DNA of 64,000 nt from Mucilaginibacter sp. 44-25 (GTDB taxonomy: Bacteria; Bacteroidota; Bacteroidia; Sphingobacteriales; Sphingobacteriaceae). Both the position numbers and the translations under genes were made by a program. The DNA is taken from NCBI GenBank assembly GCA_001898335.1, contig MKTS01000001.1, forward strand, positions 310,001-374,000, in the 5' to 3' direction. The notes under the pieces were generated by a model. The model worked only from the letters and a program-made list of their open reading frames with translations. It had not been told where the DNA came from and did no database searches. Positions 50,183-59,939 of this stretch are shown one piece after another; position 1 is the first letter of the stretch, and the number at the start of each line of letters is the position of its first letter.

Positions 50183-52507
50183 CTAATTCCCGGCTGATGT
50201 ACCTTCAGGCTTTTCTTCGGGTTGTGGCACAGGCACTGGTGCAGCGGTAGTATCCATTGGCATCTCAGAAGTGTCTGACGATGTAGTATCTTCCCTGATC
50301 ACCGGTGACGGACACATGTATTCCTTGGTGATTTTCACCCAAGGTTTCGGGAAAGGCCCGTAAGTATAGCCCGATTTTGGATCTGTATATACCTTTTCCA
50401 TAAAGGCGCCAAATATCGGAAGTGCGGTATGTGACCCTTCACCGGTTTCTGATGAGGTAAAGTGTACGCTGCGGTCGTCGGCACCAACCCATATACCTGT
50501 AACGAGATCTTTAGTAATTCCCATGTACCATCCGTCAACATAGTCGGACGACGTACCTGTTTTACCGCCTATCTGATTGTTCTTTTTCCAAAGTTCAGGA
50601 TATTCCCAAAGCGCTTGAGATGTGCCTCCGGGTTCTTCCATTCCCCCGCGGAACATATAAAGCATCAGCCATGCGGTTTCTTCGCTCAAAACACGTTCTG
50701 TTTTCAGCTTGAATTCCTTTATAAGATCGCCGTCCTGGTCGGTGATACGTTCAACCAGTATCGGATCAACTTTTTCGCCTTTATTTAAGAAAGTACTGTA
50801 TGCACGTACCATTTCATATACGGATACATCGTTTGACCCCAGTGATACCGAAGGCACAGATTTTAAATAGCTCTCTATACCGATCTTGTGGGCATATTCC
50901 ACAATTTTATCCCACCCAACACGCTCTGTAACTTGTGCGGTTATAGAGTTAACCGATTTACCCATTGCCCATCGTAACGACATTTCTCTGTAGGAGAAAT
51001 GGAAATCGGCGTTTTTGGGTTCCCATACATCATCCTTTCCCTGATCTTTAAATTTAATGGTAACCGGCTTATCAGTGAACTTATCGCATGGGGTAAAACC
51101 ATTATCTATTGCCGTAACATATGCAAACGGTTTAAAGGTTGAGCCCGCCTGGCGTTTGGCCTGGTTTACGTGGTCATAATTAAAGTATTTATGATTGATA
51201 CCGCCCACCCAAACTTTAATTTTTCCGGTTGACGGCTCCATGGTCATCATGCCGGTATTGAGTATTTTGGCGTAGTATTTTATCGAGTCGACACTGGAAA
51301 AGGTCGTATCCTGATCGCCTTTCCATGTAAATACAGTCATGCGCTTTTTTTGGTTAAAATACCCGTTAATTTTGGTTGTATCGCCGTTGTACTTTTTGCT
51401 TAGTAGTTTGTATATGGGCAAGCGTTGTTCGTTCTTAAGTATAAAATCCTTTATCTCTACGCCCTTACTGTCGCGCCAAGGGTTTTTGTTTCCCCAAAGA
51501 TTGTTAAAGCGTTTTTGCAGCATCTTCATTTTTTGAGCTACAGCTTCCTCAGCGTATTGCTGCAAATGGGAGTCGATAGTCGTGTAAATTTTCAGGCCAT
51601 CCTCGTAAAGGTCATAGTTATTTTCCTTACACCACTTGTCCAGCCATTTTTCAACCGCATGGCGCAAATACGAATCGCCCGACCCGGTATTGTCAATATA
51701 ACTTAAGTCGAGCGCTAAAGGCTTTTGTGTTTCAGCTTTAAATTCGGCAGGTTTCAGGTATCCATATTTTTCCATCTGCCCCAAAACCACATTACGGCGC
51801 TCAAGCGAACGCTGGGGATTGGTGCGCGGATTGTAAGTTGAGGTAGCTTTAAGCATACCTATTAATGTAGCTGCTTCTGCCGGGCTTACGGCGTTAGGCA
51901 TTTTATTGAAATACCTTAAAGTAGCCGTTTTTATACCAAAAGTATTATTACCAAAAGGTACTGTATTTAAATACAGGGTTAAAATTTCTTCCTTACTGTA
52001 TTGGCGTTCAATTTTAAAGGCAGTAAGCCATTCTTTGCACTTAAAAACAATGGTGCGTAACACCGGTATATGGCGAATAAAGCCCTGTGATTTGCGCTTA
52101 CGTGTACTGAAAAGGTTTTTAGCCAACTGTTGCGTAATGGTACTGCCGCCACGTCTGTCGCCTTTTGCGGTAGAAAGCAAGCTGCCGGTAAAGCCAATAA
52201 AATCAACACCATTATGTTTGTAAAAGCGTGCGTCTTCTGTAGCTACCAGCGCGTGTATAATGTAGGGCGATATGGCTTTATATTCAACAGGTGAGCGGTT
52301 CTCTTTGTAAAAACGGCCAATCAATTTCCCATCGGCAGTGTAAACCTCTGATGCCAATGACATAGAAGGTTGCTTGATGTCTTTCATATCAGGCGAATAG
52401 CCAAATAACCACAGAAAATTGAGCTCTATAGCGCAAAAGAAAATGATAATAGAATATATGAAGATGATAAAGTATCTTAAGTACCGGTTCTTTATTTCTC
52501 TGAACAT
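50183..52507 (-). CDS. Penicillin-binding protein 1A (bifunctional transglycosylase/transpeptidase)
   Basis: 774 residues. An N-terminal membrane anchor (about 12-35) precedes the GT51 glycosyltransferase with EDARFYKHNG (catalytic Glu91) and GGSTITQQLAKN. The transpeptidase domain has STFK (in AGSTFKPFA), the SVN motif and KTGTSSDYVD. The C-terminus is a Pro/Glu/Thr-rich tail. It polymerises and cross-links peptidoglycan at the inner membrane. The gene lies just upstream of the large exported protein gene, with 61 nt between them. Confidence 0.94.
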   Translation of the reverse strand: MFREIKNRYLRYFIIFIYSIIIFFCAIELNFLWLFGYSPDMKDIKQPSMSLASEVYTADGKLIGRFYKENRSPVEYKAISPYIIHALVATEDARFYKHNGVDFIGFTGSLLSTAKGDRRGGSTITQQLAKNLFSTRKRKSQGFIRHIPVLRTIVFKCKEWLTAFKIERQYSKEEILTLYLNTVPFGNNTFGIKTATLRYFNKMPNAVSPAEAATLIGMLKATSTYNPRTNPQRSLERRNVVLGQMEKYGYLKPAEFKAETQKPLALDLSYIDNTGSGDSYLRHAVEKWLDKWCKENNYDLYEDGLKIYTTIDSHLQQYAEEAVAQKMKMLQKRFNNLWGNKNPWRDSKGVEIKDFILKNEQRLPIYKLLSKKYNGDTTKINGYFNQKKRMTVFTWKGDQDTTFSSVDSIKYYAKILNTGMMTMEPSTGKIKVWVGGINHKYFNYDHVNQAKRQAGSTFKPFAYVTAIDNGFTPCDKFTDKPVTIKFKDQGKDDVWEPKNADFHFSYREMSLRWAMGKSVNSITAQVTERVGWDKIVEYAHKIGIESYLKSVPSVSLGSNDVSVYEMVRAYSTFLNKGEKVDPILVERITDQDGDLIKEFKLKTERVLSEETAWLMLYMFRGGMEEPGGTSQALWEYPELWKKNNQIGGKTGTSSDYVDGWYMGITKDLVTGIWVGADDRSVHFTSSETGEGSHTALPIFGAFMEKVYTDPKSGYTYGPFPKPWVKITKEYMCPSPVIREDTTSSDTSEMPMDTTAAPVPVPQPEEKPEGTSAGN

Positions 52508-52869
52508 TGGGTAAAGATGAAAAATTATACGCCCAAATCATAGCTGAGCGCAGCTAAAAGTTAACAACGCAATTTTAACAAGTAAATTTTAAGTTAAAGA
52601 TATCCGGCCAAAATATTTGTACGCTGTATTTATATATGAAAAATCGTAGGGTAATAAACCAATTTGTTGTTAGTATGGGATAAGCAGGTTTAACTACTTT
52701 GTTTCCGGGCATAAGAGATAGCGAGGTTTATATTTCATTACATCTACTAAAAATCTTTTACTCAGTAATTAATTGCTGATGATACAATTGATTTATTGGC
52801 TTTTAATCAATAATATTGTTTATACCAATTAACCCACCCGGGCGCCCCATACCGGTTTAAACTTTAAAA
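52508..52869. other. Intergenic region between divergent PBP1A and GMC genes
   Basis: 362 bp, AT-rich. A small hairpin TAGCTG/CAGCTA occurs at 52541-52556. I found no convincing promoter or small gene, though both divergent promoters must lie here. Confidence 0.4.
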
Positions 52870-54579
52870 ATGGAAAACTTATCTGCTAACTTAAACTTAA
52901 AGGCCGTTGCCGGTAACACCTACGACGCTATCGTAATAGGCTCCGGTATAAGTGGTGGCTGGGCCGCCAAGGAACTTACCGAGCTTGGGCTTAAAACATT
53001 AATGCTTGAACGGGGGCATAATTATGAACATATTAAAGATTATAAAACCGCGCAAAAAGCGCCCTGGGAGTTCGAGCACCGCGGTAATGTAACCCTGGCA
53101 CAACGCAAGGAAAGACCGGTTATATCACGTGGCTGGGGTGCTACTGAAGCTATTATGGATGCCTGGGTTGATGAAAAGGAGGCGCCCTACACAGAAGTAA
53201 AGCCTTTTAACTGGTGGCGATCATACCGCATGGGTGGCAGATCCATTCTGTGGGGCAGGCAAAGCTATCGCTGGAGCGACCTGGATTTTGAAGCGAACGC
53301 GAAAGACGGTTGGGCCATTGACTGGCCTATTAGGTACAAAGACATTTCACCCTGGTATGATCACGTCGAAAAATTTATTGGTGTAAGCGGTTCTCTGGAA
53401 GGTATTCCTAATTTGCCGGATGGCCATTTTTTGCCCCCTATGGAACTAAATGTGGTAGAGAAAGACGTAGCGGCAAGCATCAAAAAAAAATTTGGCCGGC
53501 ACATGATCATAGGGCGTTCTGCTAACATTACTATCCCTTATAACAACCGCACCAATTGCCAGTATCGTAACCGTTGCTGGGAAGGTTGTCCCTTCGGAGG
53601 GTATTTCAGTACGCAGGCATCAACGTTACCTGCCGCGGTTAAAACCGGTAATTTAACAGTAAGGCCGCAATCTATTGTTACTAAGGTATTGTATGATAAA
53701 AACACCCAAAAAGCCAAGGGGGTAGAGGTGCTGGATACTGAAACTCATAAAACATATGAGTTTTATGCTAAAGTGGTTTTCCTTAATGCATCGGCGTTAA
53801 ACAGTGCGTGGGTGCTGATGAACTCGGCTACTGACATATGGCCGCAGGGCCTTGGCAGCAGCAGCGGCGAACTTGGGCATAACATTATGGATCACCATTA
53901 TAACTTAGGCGCAAGTGGTTTGGTAGAGGGGTATGAGGATAAATATTATTTCGGTCGCAGGGCCAATGGGGTTTATGTAGCCCGTTTTGCGAATATAGGT
54001 AAAGACAAGCGCGACTATCTCAGGGGGTTTGGTTACCAGGGAGCAGCAGGCAGAGAGGGTTGGAGCCGCGAAATAGCCGAATATGGTTTGGGCACCAAAT
54101 ATAAGGATGCACTGAGCGAACCCGGCCCGTGGACAATGGGCATAGGTGGCTTTGGTGAACTATTGCCTTATCATGAAAATAAAATTACCCTCGACTCAAA
54201 AGTTAAAGATAAGTGGGGCTTGCCCGTACTCTCTATGGATGCGGAGATAAAAGACAACGAGCGTAAAATGCGTATTGACATTGTAAACGAAGCTAAAGCA
54301 ATGCTTGAAGAGGCAGGCGTAAAACAAGTGGAAACGCACGACTGGGGCCATAATGTTGGCGATGGTATCCACGAAATGGGTACGGCGCGTATGGGGCTTG
54401 ATCCCAAAACATCTGTCCTTAATAAACACAACCAGGTGTGGGATGCCAAAAATGTATTTGTTACTGATGGTGCCTGCATGACTTCATCGGCATGCCAAAA
54501 TCCATCGTTAACTTACATGGCGCTTACTGCCCGCGCGGCAAATTTCGCTGTTGATGAATTGAAAAAGGGTAACATATAA
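52870..54579 (+). CDS. GMC-family oxidoreductase
   Basis: 569 residues with the FAD-binding GSGISGGWAAKEL near 22-34 and a GMC core. The C-terminal catalytic region has 'GHNVGDGIHEMGTARMG' (catalytic His) and 'TDGACMTSSACQNPSLTYMA'. A Cys-rich insert CQYRNRCWEGCPFGG sits near residue 235. No Tat signal is seen. In Bacteroidota such enzymes, next to ThuA proteins, are linked to oxidation of sugars or glycosides (for example at C3); this is inferred. A ThuA gene follows by 53 nt. Confidence 0.9.
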   Translation: MENLSANLNLKAVAGNTYDAIVIGSGISGGWAAKELTELGLKTLMLERGHNYEHIKDYKTAQKAPWEFEHRGNVTLAQRKERPVISRGWGATEAIMDAWVDEKEAPYTEVKPFNWWRSYRMGGRSILWGRQSYRWSDLDFEANAKDGWAIDWPIRYKDISPWYDHVEKFIGVSGSLEGIPNLPDGHFLPPMELNVVEKDVAASIKKKFGRHMIIGRSANITIPYNNRTNCQYRNRCWEGCPFGGYFSTQASTLPAAVKTGNLTVRPQSIVTKVLYDKNTQKAKGVEVLDTETHKTYEFYAKVVFLNASALNSAWVLMNSATDIWPQGLGSSSGELGHNIMDHHYNLGASGLVEGYEDKYYFGRRANGVYVARFANIGKDKRDYLRGFGYQGAAGREGWSREIAEYGLGTKYKDALSEPGPWTMGIGGFGELLPYHENKITLDSKVKDKWGLPVLSMDAEIKDNERKMRIDIVNEAKAMLEEAGVKQVETHDWGHNVGDGIHEMGTARMGLDPKTSVLNKHNQVWDAKNVFVTDGACMTSSACQNPSLTYMALTARAANFAVDELKKGNI

Positions 54580-54632
54580 TTTTAATATAATAGGCCCGTA
54601 ACAAGGCTGCTTACAGTGATAAATTGATACTT

Positions 54633-55355
54633 ATGAAAAAGAATATTGTAATGGCGTTGCTGATATTGTTAAGCACCACCGTATTTGGCTTTGCTAAACC
54701 ACGCGTGTTGGTATTTAGTAAAACAGCCGGCTTTCACCATGAATCAATAGCGGTGGGTATACCCGCCGTTATTAAAATAGGGAAGGATAACAATTTTGAT
54801 GTAGACACTACCACGAACGCAGCATTATTTACCCTTCAAAACTTAAAACGATACAAGGCTGTTATTTTTTTAAGTACTACTGGTGATGTTTTAAACGATG
54901 AGCAACAAGCCGCTTTTGAGCAGTATATAAAGCAGGGCGGCGGTTTTGTTGGCGTGCATTCTGCAACTGATACCGAATACGACTGGCCTTGGTATGGTAA
55001 CCTGGTTGGTGCATATTTTAAAAGCCACCCAAGTAAACAGCAGGAGGCAGATCTGCACGTGGTTGACCGTAAATTTATTGCAACCAAACGCCTGCCGGTA
55101 GTTTGGCGCAGGTTAGATGAGTGGTATAATTACAAATGGATAGCTAAGGGCCTGCATATATTGATCACTATAGATGAAAAAAGTTATACCGGAGGCGAAA
55201 ACGGAAGTAATCACCCTATGAGCTGGTATCATAATTATGACGGAGGACGCGCATTTTATACCGCATTGGGCCATACCGACGCCTCGTATAGTGAACCTTT
55301 ATTCCTGAAACATCTTTTAGGCGGTATCAAATACGCTATGGGGCAGTCAAAGTAA
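54633..55355 (+). CDS. ThuA-domain protein, exported
   Basis: 240 residues from the ATG at 54633 (MKKNIVMALLIL), with a signal peptide. The ThuA/trehalose-utilisation pattern is clear: 'VLVFSKTAGFHHESI', 'FVGVHSATDTEYDWPWYGNLVGAYFKSHP' and 'FYTALGHTDASY'. It is a class I glutamine-amidotransferase-like fold without a proven reaction in most bacteria. It probably works with the GMC enzyme on a sugar. Confidence 0.9.
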   Translation: MKKNIVMALLILLSTTVFGFAKPRVLVFSKTAGFHHESIAVGIPAVIKIGKDNNFDVDTTTNAALFTLQNLKRYKAVIFLSTTGDVLNDEQQAAFEQYIKQGGGFVGVHSATDTEYDWPWYGNLVGAYFKSHPSKQQEADLHVVDRKFIATKRLPVVWRRLDEWYNYKWIAKGLHILITIDEKSYTGGENGSNHPMSWYHNYDGGRAFYTALGHTDASYSEPLFLKHLLGGIKYAMGQSK

Positions 55356-55370
55356 TTGATTAACATATAA

Positions 55371-55413
55371 AAAACAGAGAAGCCCGCCTATAAAAAGCGG
55401 GCTTCTCTGTTTT
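55371..55413. terminator. Bidirectional terminator, 17-bp stem
   Basis: AAAACAGAGAAGCCCGC (55371-55387) pairs with its exact complement at 55397-55413 between convergent genes. Confidence 0.92.
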
Positions 55414-55425
55414 GTTTGTGTATCG

Positions 55426-56976
55426 TTATTCAAAACCACCATGGCGATTAGCCTTAACCGGCTGCGGCCATTTTCCAGGTTGCCCGGTATTACTGTTACC
55501 CGGTAGTTCTGCCTTATCTCTTGGAAACTTATTGGGGTCTTCTGATGCCATATAAACCAATATCGCGGTTAGGATAGCATTGCTGCGTAGGTCATCAAAA
55601 ACAATTTTGTCATACGTATCGCGGTTGGTGTGCCAGGTGTAATTACCGTACGACCAACTGTTTGAGCCTAACGAAAAACCAGGAGCATCAGCGGCTACAA
55701 ATGATGCAAAGTCAGAGCCGCCTCCACCTGGTGAACCCGGAAAGTTAGTTTTTATCTGATGTCGTATGGTGTCAGGAACCGCTTCAAGCCATTTGCTGAT
55801 AAAATCACCGGCTTTAGCAAAGCCCTGTCCGCTGATGTTAACCACACGGCCAGTACCATTATCCTGGTTGAATAAGGCCTGCAGGTTTGCTACAATTTCG
55901 GGGTGATCTTCTACGAAAGCACGCGAACCGTTTAAACCCTGTTCTTCGCTTGACCAATGGCCAACAAGAATAGTACGTTTAGGTTTAGGGTAAACCTTTT
56001 TTAGTATACGCATAGCCTCCATCATAGTTAATGTGCCTGTACCGTTATCTGTAGCGCCTGTAGCACCGTCCCATGAGTCAAAGTGTGCTGATAGCATTAC
56101 ATATTCATTTGGCTTTTCGGTTCCTTTAATTTCGCCGATCACGTTAAACGTAGGCACCGCTCCAAGCTCTTTAGATTCTGTTTGAATGGTGATGCGGGGC
56201 TTTTCGTTATTTTCGGTTAGACGATACAATAAACCATAATCTTCGAGGGCAATGTCTACGGTAGGGATGGTTTTGGTATAGGCGGCAAATATCTTATCAA
56301 CCCCAAAGCCCTGCGACCAATAATTGGTAATAATACCTGCTGCGCCCGCTTTTTCCAGTGCTACCGCAAGTGTTTTTGTAGTGTAACCAGTCTTTTTAAT
56401 ACGGTTTCTCCACGCTTCGGTACCTGCGGTACGTTCTTCCTTCATTTTGTCGAATGATCCTTGTAAAGCAAATTCTTTCCAGTTATCATCCGGGCGGCCG
56501 CTAACAGGATTCATGGATATCATCACAAATTTTCCTTTTACAGCCGGTAACCACTTTGCAAAAGCGGTTGAATCGGCAACATCGGCCAGTATAATAGTTT
56601 CGGCGGTTACCGGTTTTTTCATACCCGGGCTCCAGGCAAGCTGCGTACCTTCAATACTATGTATACGTGGGTACACCATATCGATGTGCGATATACCGCG
56701 TTCCCAACCGCGCCAGTCGCCCCATTTTTCCTGTCGTGCGGTAATACCCCAGCTTTTATACTTGTCTGTAGCCCATTTACCGGCTTTGTCAAATTGAGGT
56801 GTACCTACCAGGCGGGGGCCTATGCCATCCAGCAATTCATGGGCAAGTGTTGGTAGTTGTGAGTTTTCGGTTGCTTCTTTTACAATATGGCTGACCACGG
56901 TGTTGCTGGTTTGCGCGTAGCTTACGCTACTCATGCATATACCCGCTACAAAAAAAAGTTTGTTAAAGTTCTTCAT
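55426..56976 (-). CDS. M28-family zinc peptidase, exported
   Basis: From the ATG at 56976 (MKNFNKLFFVAGICMSSVSYA) the signal peptide is normal; the 13 codons upstream are unlikely to be used. The 516-residue protein has a PA-type insert (about 120-240) and the M28 metal site: His-Asp in SAHFDSWDGATGATDNGTG, Glu-Glu in HWSSEEQGLNGSRAF, Asp in LFNQDNGTG and the last His in YTWHTNRDTYDK. Family members are aminopeptidases or carboxypeptidases. Confidence 0.9.
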   Translation of the reverse strand: MKNFNKLFFVAGICMSSVSYAQTSNTVVSHIVKEATENSQLPTLAHELLDGIGPRLVGTPQFDKAGKWATDKYKSWGITARQEKWGDWRGWERGISHIDMVYPRIHSIEGTQLAWSPGMKKPVTAETIILADVADSTAFAKWLPAVKGKFVMISMNPVSGRPDDNWKEFALQGSFDKMKEERTAGTEAWRNRIKKTGYTTKTLAVALEKAGAAGIITNYWSQGFGVDKIFAAYTKTIPTVDIALEDYGLLYRLTENNEKPRITIQTESKELGAVPTFNVIGEIKGTEKPNEYVMLSAHFDSWDGATGATDNGTGTLTMMEAMRILKKVYPKPKRTILVGHWSSEEQGLNGSRAFVEDHPEIVANLQALFNQDNGTGRVVNISGQGFAKAGDFISKWLEAVPDTIRHQIKTNFPGSPGGGGSDFASFVAADAPGFSLGSNSWSYGNYTWHTNRDTYDKIVFDDLRSNAILTAILVYMASEDPNKFPRDKAELPGNSNTGQPGKWPQPVKANRHGGFE

Positions 56977-57090
56977 GTTTATTGTTGATATAGGGCTAAG
57001 TATGCTAATGTACATTTAATCTATTGGCGTAAGTAATTACCTACTGTAACATTTACACCTAAACAAAACTTACAACATGCCTATAAGCTA

Positions 57091-58032
57091 TTAAACCGGC
57101 ACATGCGAATTTATTTTTGTAATGTCCAGTATAATTCTTCCAGTATCGTCCCGATCAAACATCGGCAAAAATTTGGCATCCCAAACCATGTCAAAAGTTT
57201 GGTAAGCCGTACGGGAGTGTACCGTTTGTGAAAAAGTATCATCAAAAGCGCTAAGCAAAACAGCAAAACTGGCATCTGTTTCCTCCAATTCTTTACGACT
57301 CATCTTCGCCAGCGGGCTACTATCATTTAAAGGGTGTACCACGGTCCAGTTAAGAGTTAACATGCTTACATTACGCCGTTCCAATTCCAAGGGGAAGAAT
57401 TGCCTTATAGGTTTACCGTTAATAACTTTGTTATAAGAAAATATCACTTCTATACCAATATCAATAAGTACGTTGCGGCGTATGTTGCAAAGCCTGAACA
57501 TAATACCTTGCTGGCCGTCTTTATAGGGCGCAACCAGCAGATTTTCGCTGTAAATGATCTTGGCAGAAGGTTTAGAAAACCGCCCGTAAAGTAACCCGGT
57601 TGCCAGTGCGAAGGCTAAAAGCCCCAGCATAGATTCAAAAGCCGCAACGGTATTGGCAACAACACCTTTAGGGCTAATGTGACCGTACCCAACTGTGGAT
57701 ATGGTTTGTGCAGAAAAGAAAAAAGCGTCTAAAAAATGGCTCATACCATTTTGGGCAGCAGTTCCATCTAAACTTTCTTTTCCTATGAGTACATAAATAA
57801 CAGCGAAAATCAGGTTAGTAACCAGGTACCCACTCATTACCACTATCCAAAACTTTGTCCAGCTCATGGTAATAAGCATATGGTAAGTATCGGCAGTGTT
57901 AAGGCGTGAAAGACCCTTTCGTTTAACATTAACGGAGCCATCCTTATTTAATAACGGCTGACTTTTGATGACGGGTTGCGGGCCAAACCCCAGATCATTT
58001 TCAGGATTTACTTTTTGCTCAGTTATGGACAT
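57091..58032 (-). CDS. Inward-rectifier-type potassium channel (KirBac-like)
   Basis: 313 residues with two membrane spans (about 60-82 and 130-150) around a pore loop carrying the K+ selectivity filter TVGYGH near 115. The C-terminal 150 residues are the Kir cytoplasmic immunoglobulin-like domain ('IMFRLCNIRRNVLIDIGIEVIFSY', 'LNWTVVHPLNDSSPL'). It lies divergent from the trp operon and appears to be a single gene. Confidence 0.92.
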   Translation of the reverse strand: MSITEQKVNPENDLGFGPQPVIKSQPLLNKDGSVNVKRKGLSRLNTADTYHMLITMSWTKFWIVVMSGYLVTNLIFAVIYVLIGKESLDGTAAQNGMSHFLDAFFFSAQTISTVGYGHISPKGVVANTVAAFESMLGLLAFALATGLLYGRFSKPSAKIIYSENLLVAPYKDGQQGIMFRLCNIRRNVLIDIGIEVIFSYNKVINGKPIRQFFPLELERRNVSMLTLNWTVVHPLNDSSPLAKMSRKELEETDASFAVLLSAFDDTFSQTVHSRTAYQTFDMVWDAKFLPMFDRDDTGRIILDITKINSHVPV

Positions 58033-58082
58033 TATAAAACAATAGCTTTAAGGCATAAATATAATCATGTACCCATTTATCA

Positions 58083-58114
58083 TTTGCAAATGGTTAAAAC
58101 AATTTACATATTTG
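58083..58114 (+). promoter_or_regulatory. trp operon promoter
   Basis: TTTG (58083-58086), a 20-nt spacer and CATATTTG (58107-58114), one base from TAnnTTTG. Transcription would begin near 58120, just before the leader peptide. Confidence 0.6.
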
Positions 58115-58124
58115 CCAACAAGTA

Positions 58125-58175
58125 ATGAAAATACAATTGAACAATAACTGGTGGTGGCTTAACGATATATCGTAA
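58125..58175 (+). CDS. trpL: trp leader peptide with three consecutive Trp codons
   Basis: MKIQLNNNWWWLNDIS, 16 residues. The run TGG-TGG-TGG at 58149-58157 is the tryptophan sensor. The stop (58173-58175) touches the antiterminator strand. It is part of an attenuator upstream of trpD; the form agrees with the Bacteroidetes 'Bacteroid-trp' leader type. Confidence 0.88.
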   Translation: MKIQLNNNWWWLNDIS

Positions 58176-58247
58176 GGTAACCTCATTTTTGTTTTTATAA
58201 TAAAATAGATACACGGAAGGGTTGCCATATGGCAGCCCTTTTTTTAT
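58176..58247 (+). terminator. trp attenuator: competing antiterminator and terminator
   Basis: Strand 2, GGTAACC (58176-58182), can pair with strand 3, GGTTGCC (58220-58226), as antiterminator (one G-U pair). Strand 3 can instead pair with strand 4, GGCAGCCC (58231-58238), followed by seven Ts, as terminator. Strand 1, over the last Trp codon (GGCTTA.CGAT), pairs with ATCG.TAAG and the start of strand 2. Ribosome stalling at the Trp codons frees strand 2, and the operon is read. Confidence 0.88.
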
Positions 58248-58295
58248 TTAAGTAAAATTTGTCCGGCTGATACGCATGCGGCTGGTTTGTAGATT

Positions 58296-59285
58296 ATGAA
58301 AGAGATACTTAATCATTTATTTGAACACAAAACGTTTACCCGTGAGCAATCAAGGGGAATTCTAAAAGATATCGCTCTTGGGAAATTTAACAATTCTCAA
58401 ATGGCAGCTTTCATGACGGCTTACTGTATGCGCAGCATTACAGTTCAGGAACTTGAAGGGTTTAGAGATGCCATGCTGGAGCTTTGCCTACCCGTTGACC
58501 TGGGTGGTGATGAATTTATTGACCTATGCGGAACAGGAGGCGATGGTAAGGATACATTCAATATTTCAACACTTGCTTCATTTGTGGTAGCAGGTGCTGG
58601 GTACAAAGTGGCCAAACATGGTAATTATGGGGTATCTTCCGGCTGTGGTTCATCAAACGTGATGGAGCATTTAGGCTATACTTTTACTAACAATATAGAT
58701 GCTATAAAGCGTAGTGCAGAAAAAGCCAACATTTGTTTTTTGCATGCTCCTTTATTTCACCCGGCTATGAAAACCGTTGCGCCAATACGCCGCGAATTAG
58801 GCGTAAAAACATTCTTTAATATGCTTGGCCCGCTGGCAAATCCGGCAAGGCCGAAAAACCAGATGGTAGGTGTGTTTAACCTGGAACTTGCCCGTATATA
58901 CGCTTACCTATACCAAAAATCTGGGGTAAAATACACCATAATAAATGCGCTTGATGGTTACGATGAAATTTCTTTGACCTGCGATTTTAAAACTTTTTCA
59001 TCAGAAGGAGAGCGCGTTACCAGTGTGGAATCATTGGGTTTCGAGAAACTAAAAGAAGATCAGATTGCCGGCGGGCATACAGTTGCCGAATCAGCAGACA
59101 TATTCATGAAAGTACTTAATGATGAGGCTACAAGCGCCCAAACCAGCGTGGTATTAAGCAATGCGGCAATGGCTATAAAAACCATTAAGCCGGAAAACAG
59201 CTTTGCTGATTGCTTTTATGAAGCCGAAGAATCATTAATGAGTAAGAAAGCGCTTAAAAGTTTTAAAACTCTTTTAGCTAATTGA
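58296..59285 (+). CDS. trpD: Anthranilate phosphoribosyltransferase
   Basis: 329 residues of normal length. The PRPP/anthranilate sites are visible: GTGGDGKDTFNIST (near 79), KHGNYGVSSGCGSS (near 107) and 'RRELGVKTFFNMLGPLANPA' (near 168). It joins anthranilate to PRPP in tryptophan synthesis. It is the first gene behind the trp attenuator and ends 1 nt before trpF. Confidence 0.96.
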   Translation: MKEILNHLFEHKTFTREQSRGILKDIALGKFNNSQMAAFMTAYCMRSITVQELEGFRDAMLELCLPVDLGGDEFIDLCGTGGDGKDTFNISTLASFVVAGAGYKVAKHGNYGVSSGCGSSNVMEHLGYTFTNNIDAIKRSAEKANICFLHAPLFHPAMKTVAPIRRELGVKTFFNMLGPLANPARPKNQMVGVFNLELARIYAYLYQKSGVKYTIINALDGYDEISLTCDFKTFSSEGERVTSVESLGFEKLKEDQIAGGHTVAESADIFMKVLNDEATSAQTSVVLSNAAMAIKTIKPENSFADCFYEAEESLMSKKALKSFKTLLAN

Positions 59286-59286
59286 C

Positions 59287-59904
59287 ATGCACATTAAAGT
59301 TTGCGGTTTAAAATATGTGGATAATGTTTCGGCGGTGACTGCACTTGGCCCTCATTATGTGGGTTTTATCTGCTATGATCAATCGCCCCGCTACATAGCT
59401 GATCTGTCGCCCAATGTTACTACTATACCCAATGGCGTGGTAACCACAGGCGTTTTTGTAAACGCAGATGCCGATAAGGTATTTGAGATGATAGAGCGTT
59501 ATGGTTTTAAGGCAATACAGTTGCACGGTACCGAAACACCCGCATATTGCTCACAGTTTAAAGGCAAGGTTACGGTAATTAAAGCTTTTGGAATAGATGA
59601 AGGTTTTAATTTTGAGCAGCTGGAAGCTTACAAAAATACCGTGGATTTCTTTTTGTTTGACACAAAGACACCGGCGCATGGTGGCTCAGGTAAAACATTT
59701 GACTGGGAGATACTTGATCGTTACAAAATGAATGTTCCCTTTTTTCTTTCAGGAGGGTTAAGCCCTGATAATATCAGCGAAGTAGCAAAAATTAAACATC
59801 CCGCCTTTTACGGTGTTGACCTGAACAGCAAATTTGAGATAGAACCCGGGCTTAAAGACATTAGCAAGTTAAAGGAAGCTTTCGTGTTGTTAATTAACGA
59901 GTAG
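59287..59904 (+). CDS. trpF: Phosphoribosylanthranilate isomerase
   Basis: 205 residues, a TIM barrel with the catalytic Cys in KVCGLKY (residue 5), 'AIQLHGTE' near 77, the catalytic Asp in FLFDTKTPAHGGSGKTFDW (near 122) and 'PFFLSGGLSPDNI' near 155. It converts PRA to CdRP. The normal partner trpC (indole-3-glycerol phosphate synthase) is not next to it. Confidence 0.95.
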   Translation: MHIKVCGLKYVDNVSAVTALGPHYVGFICYDQSPRYIADLSPNVTTIPNGVVTTGVFVNADADKVFEMIERYGFKAIQLHGTETPAYCSQFKGKVTVIKAFGIDEGFNFEQLEAYKNTVDFFLFDTKTPAHGGSGKTFDWEILDRYKMNVPFFLSGGLSPDNISEVAKIKHPAFYGVDLNSKFEIEPGLKDISKLKEAFVLLINE

Positions 59905-59939
59905 TGAACAATAATTAAGAAATATAATATATCATTCGG

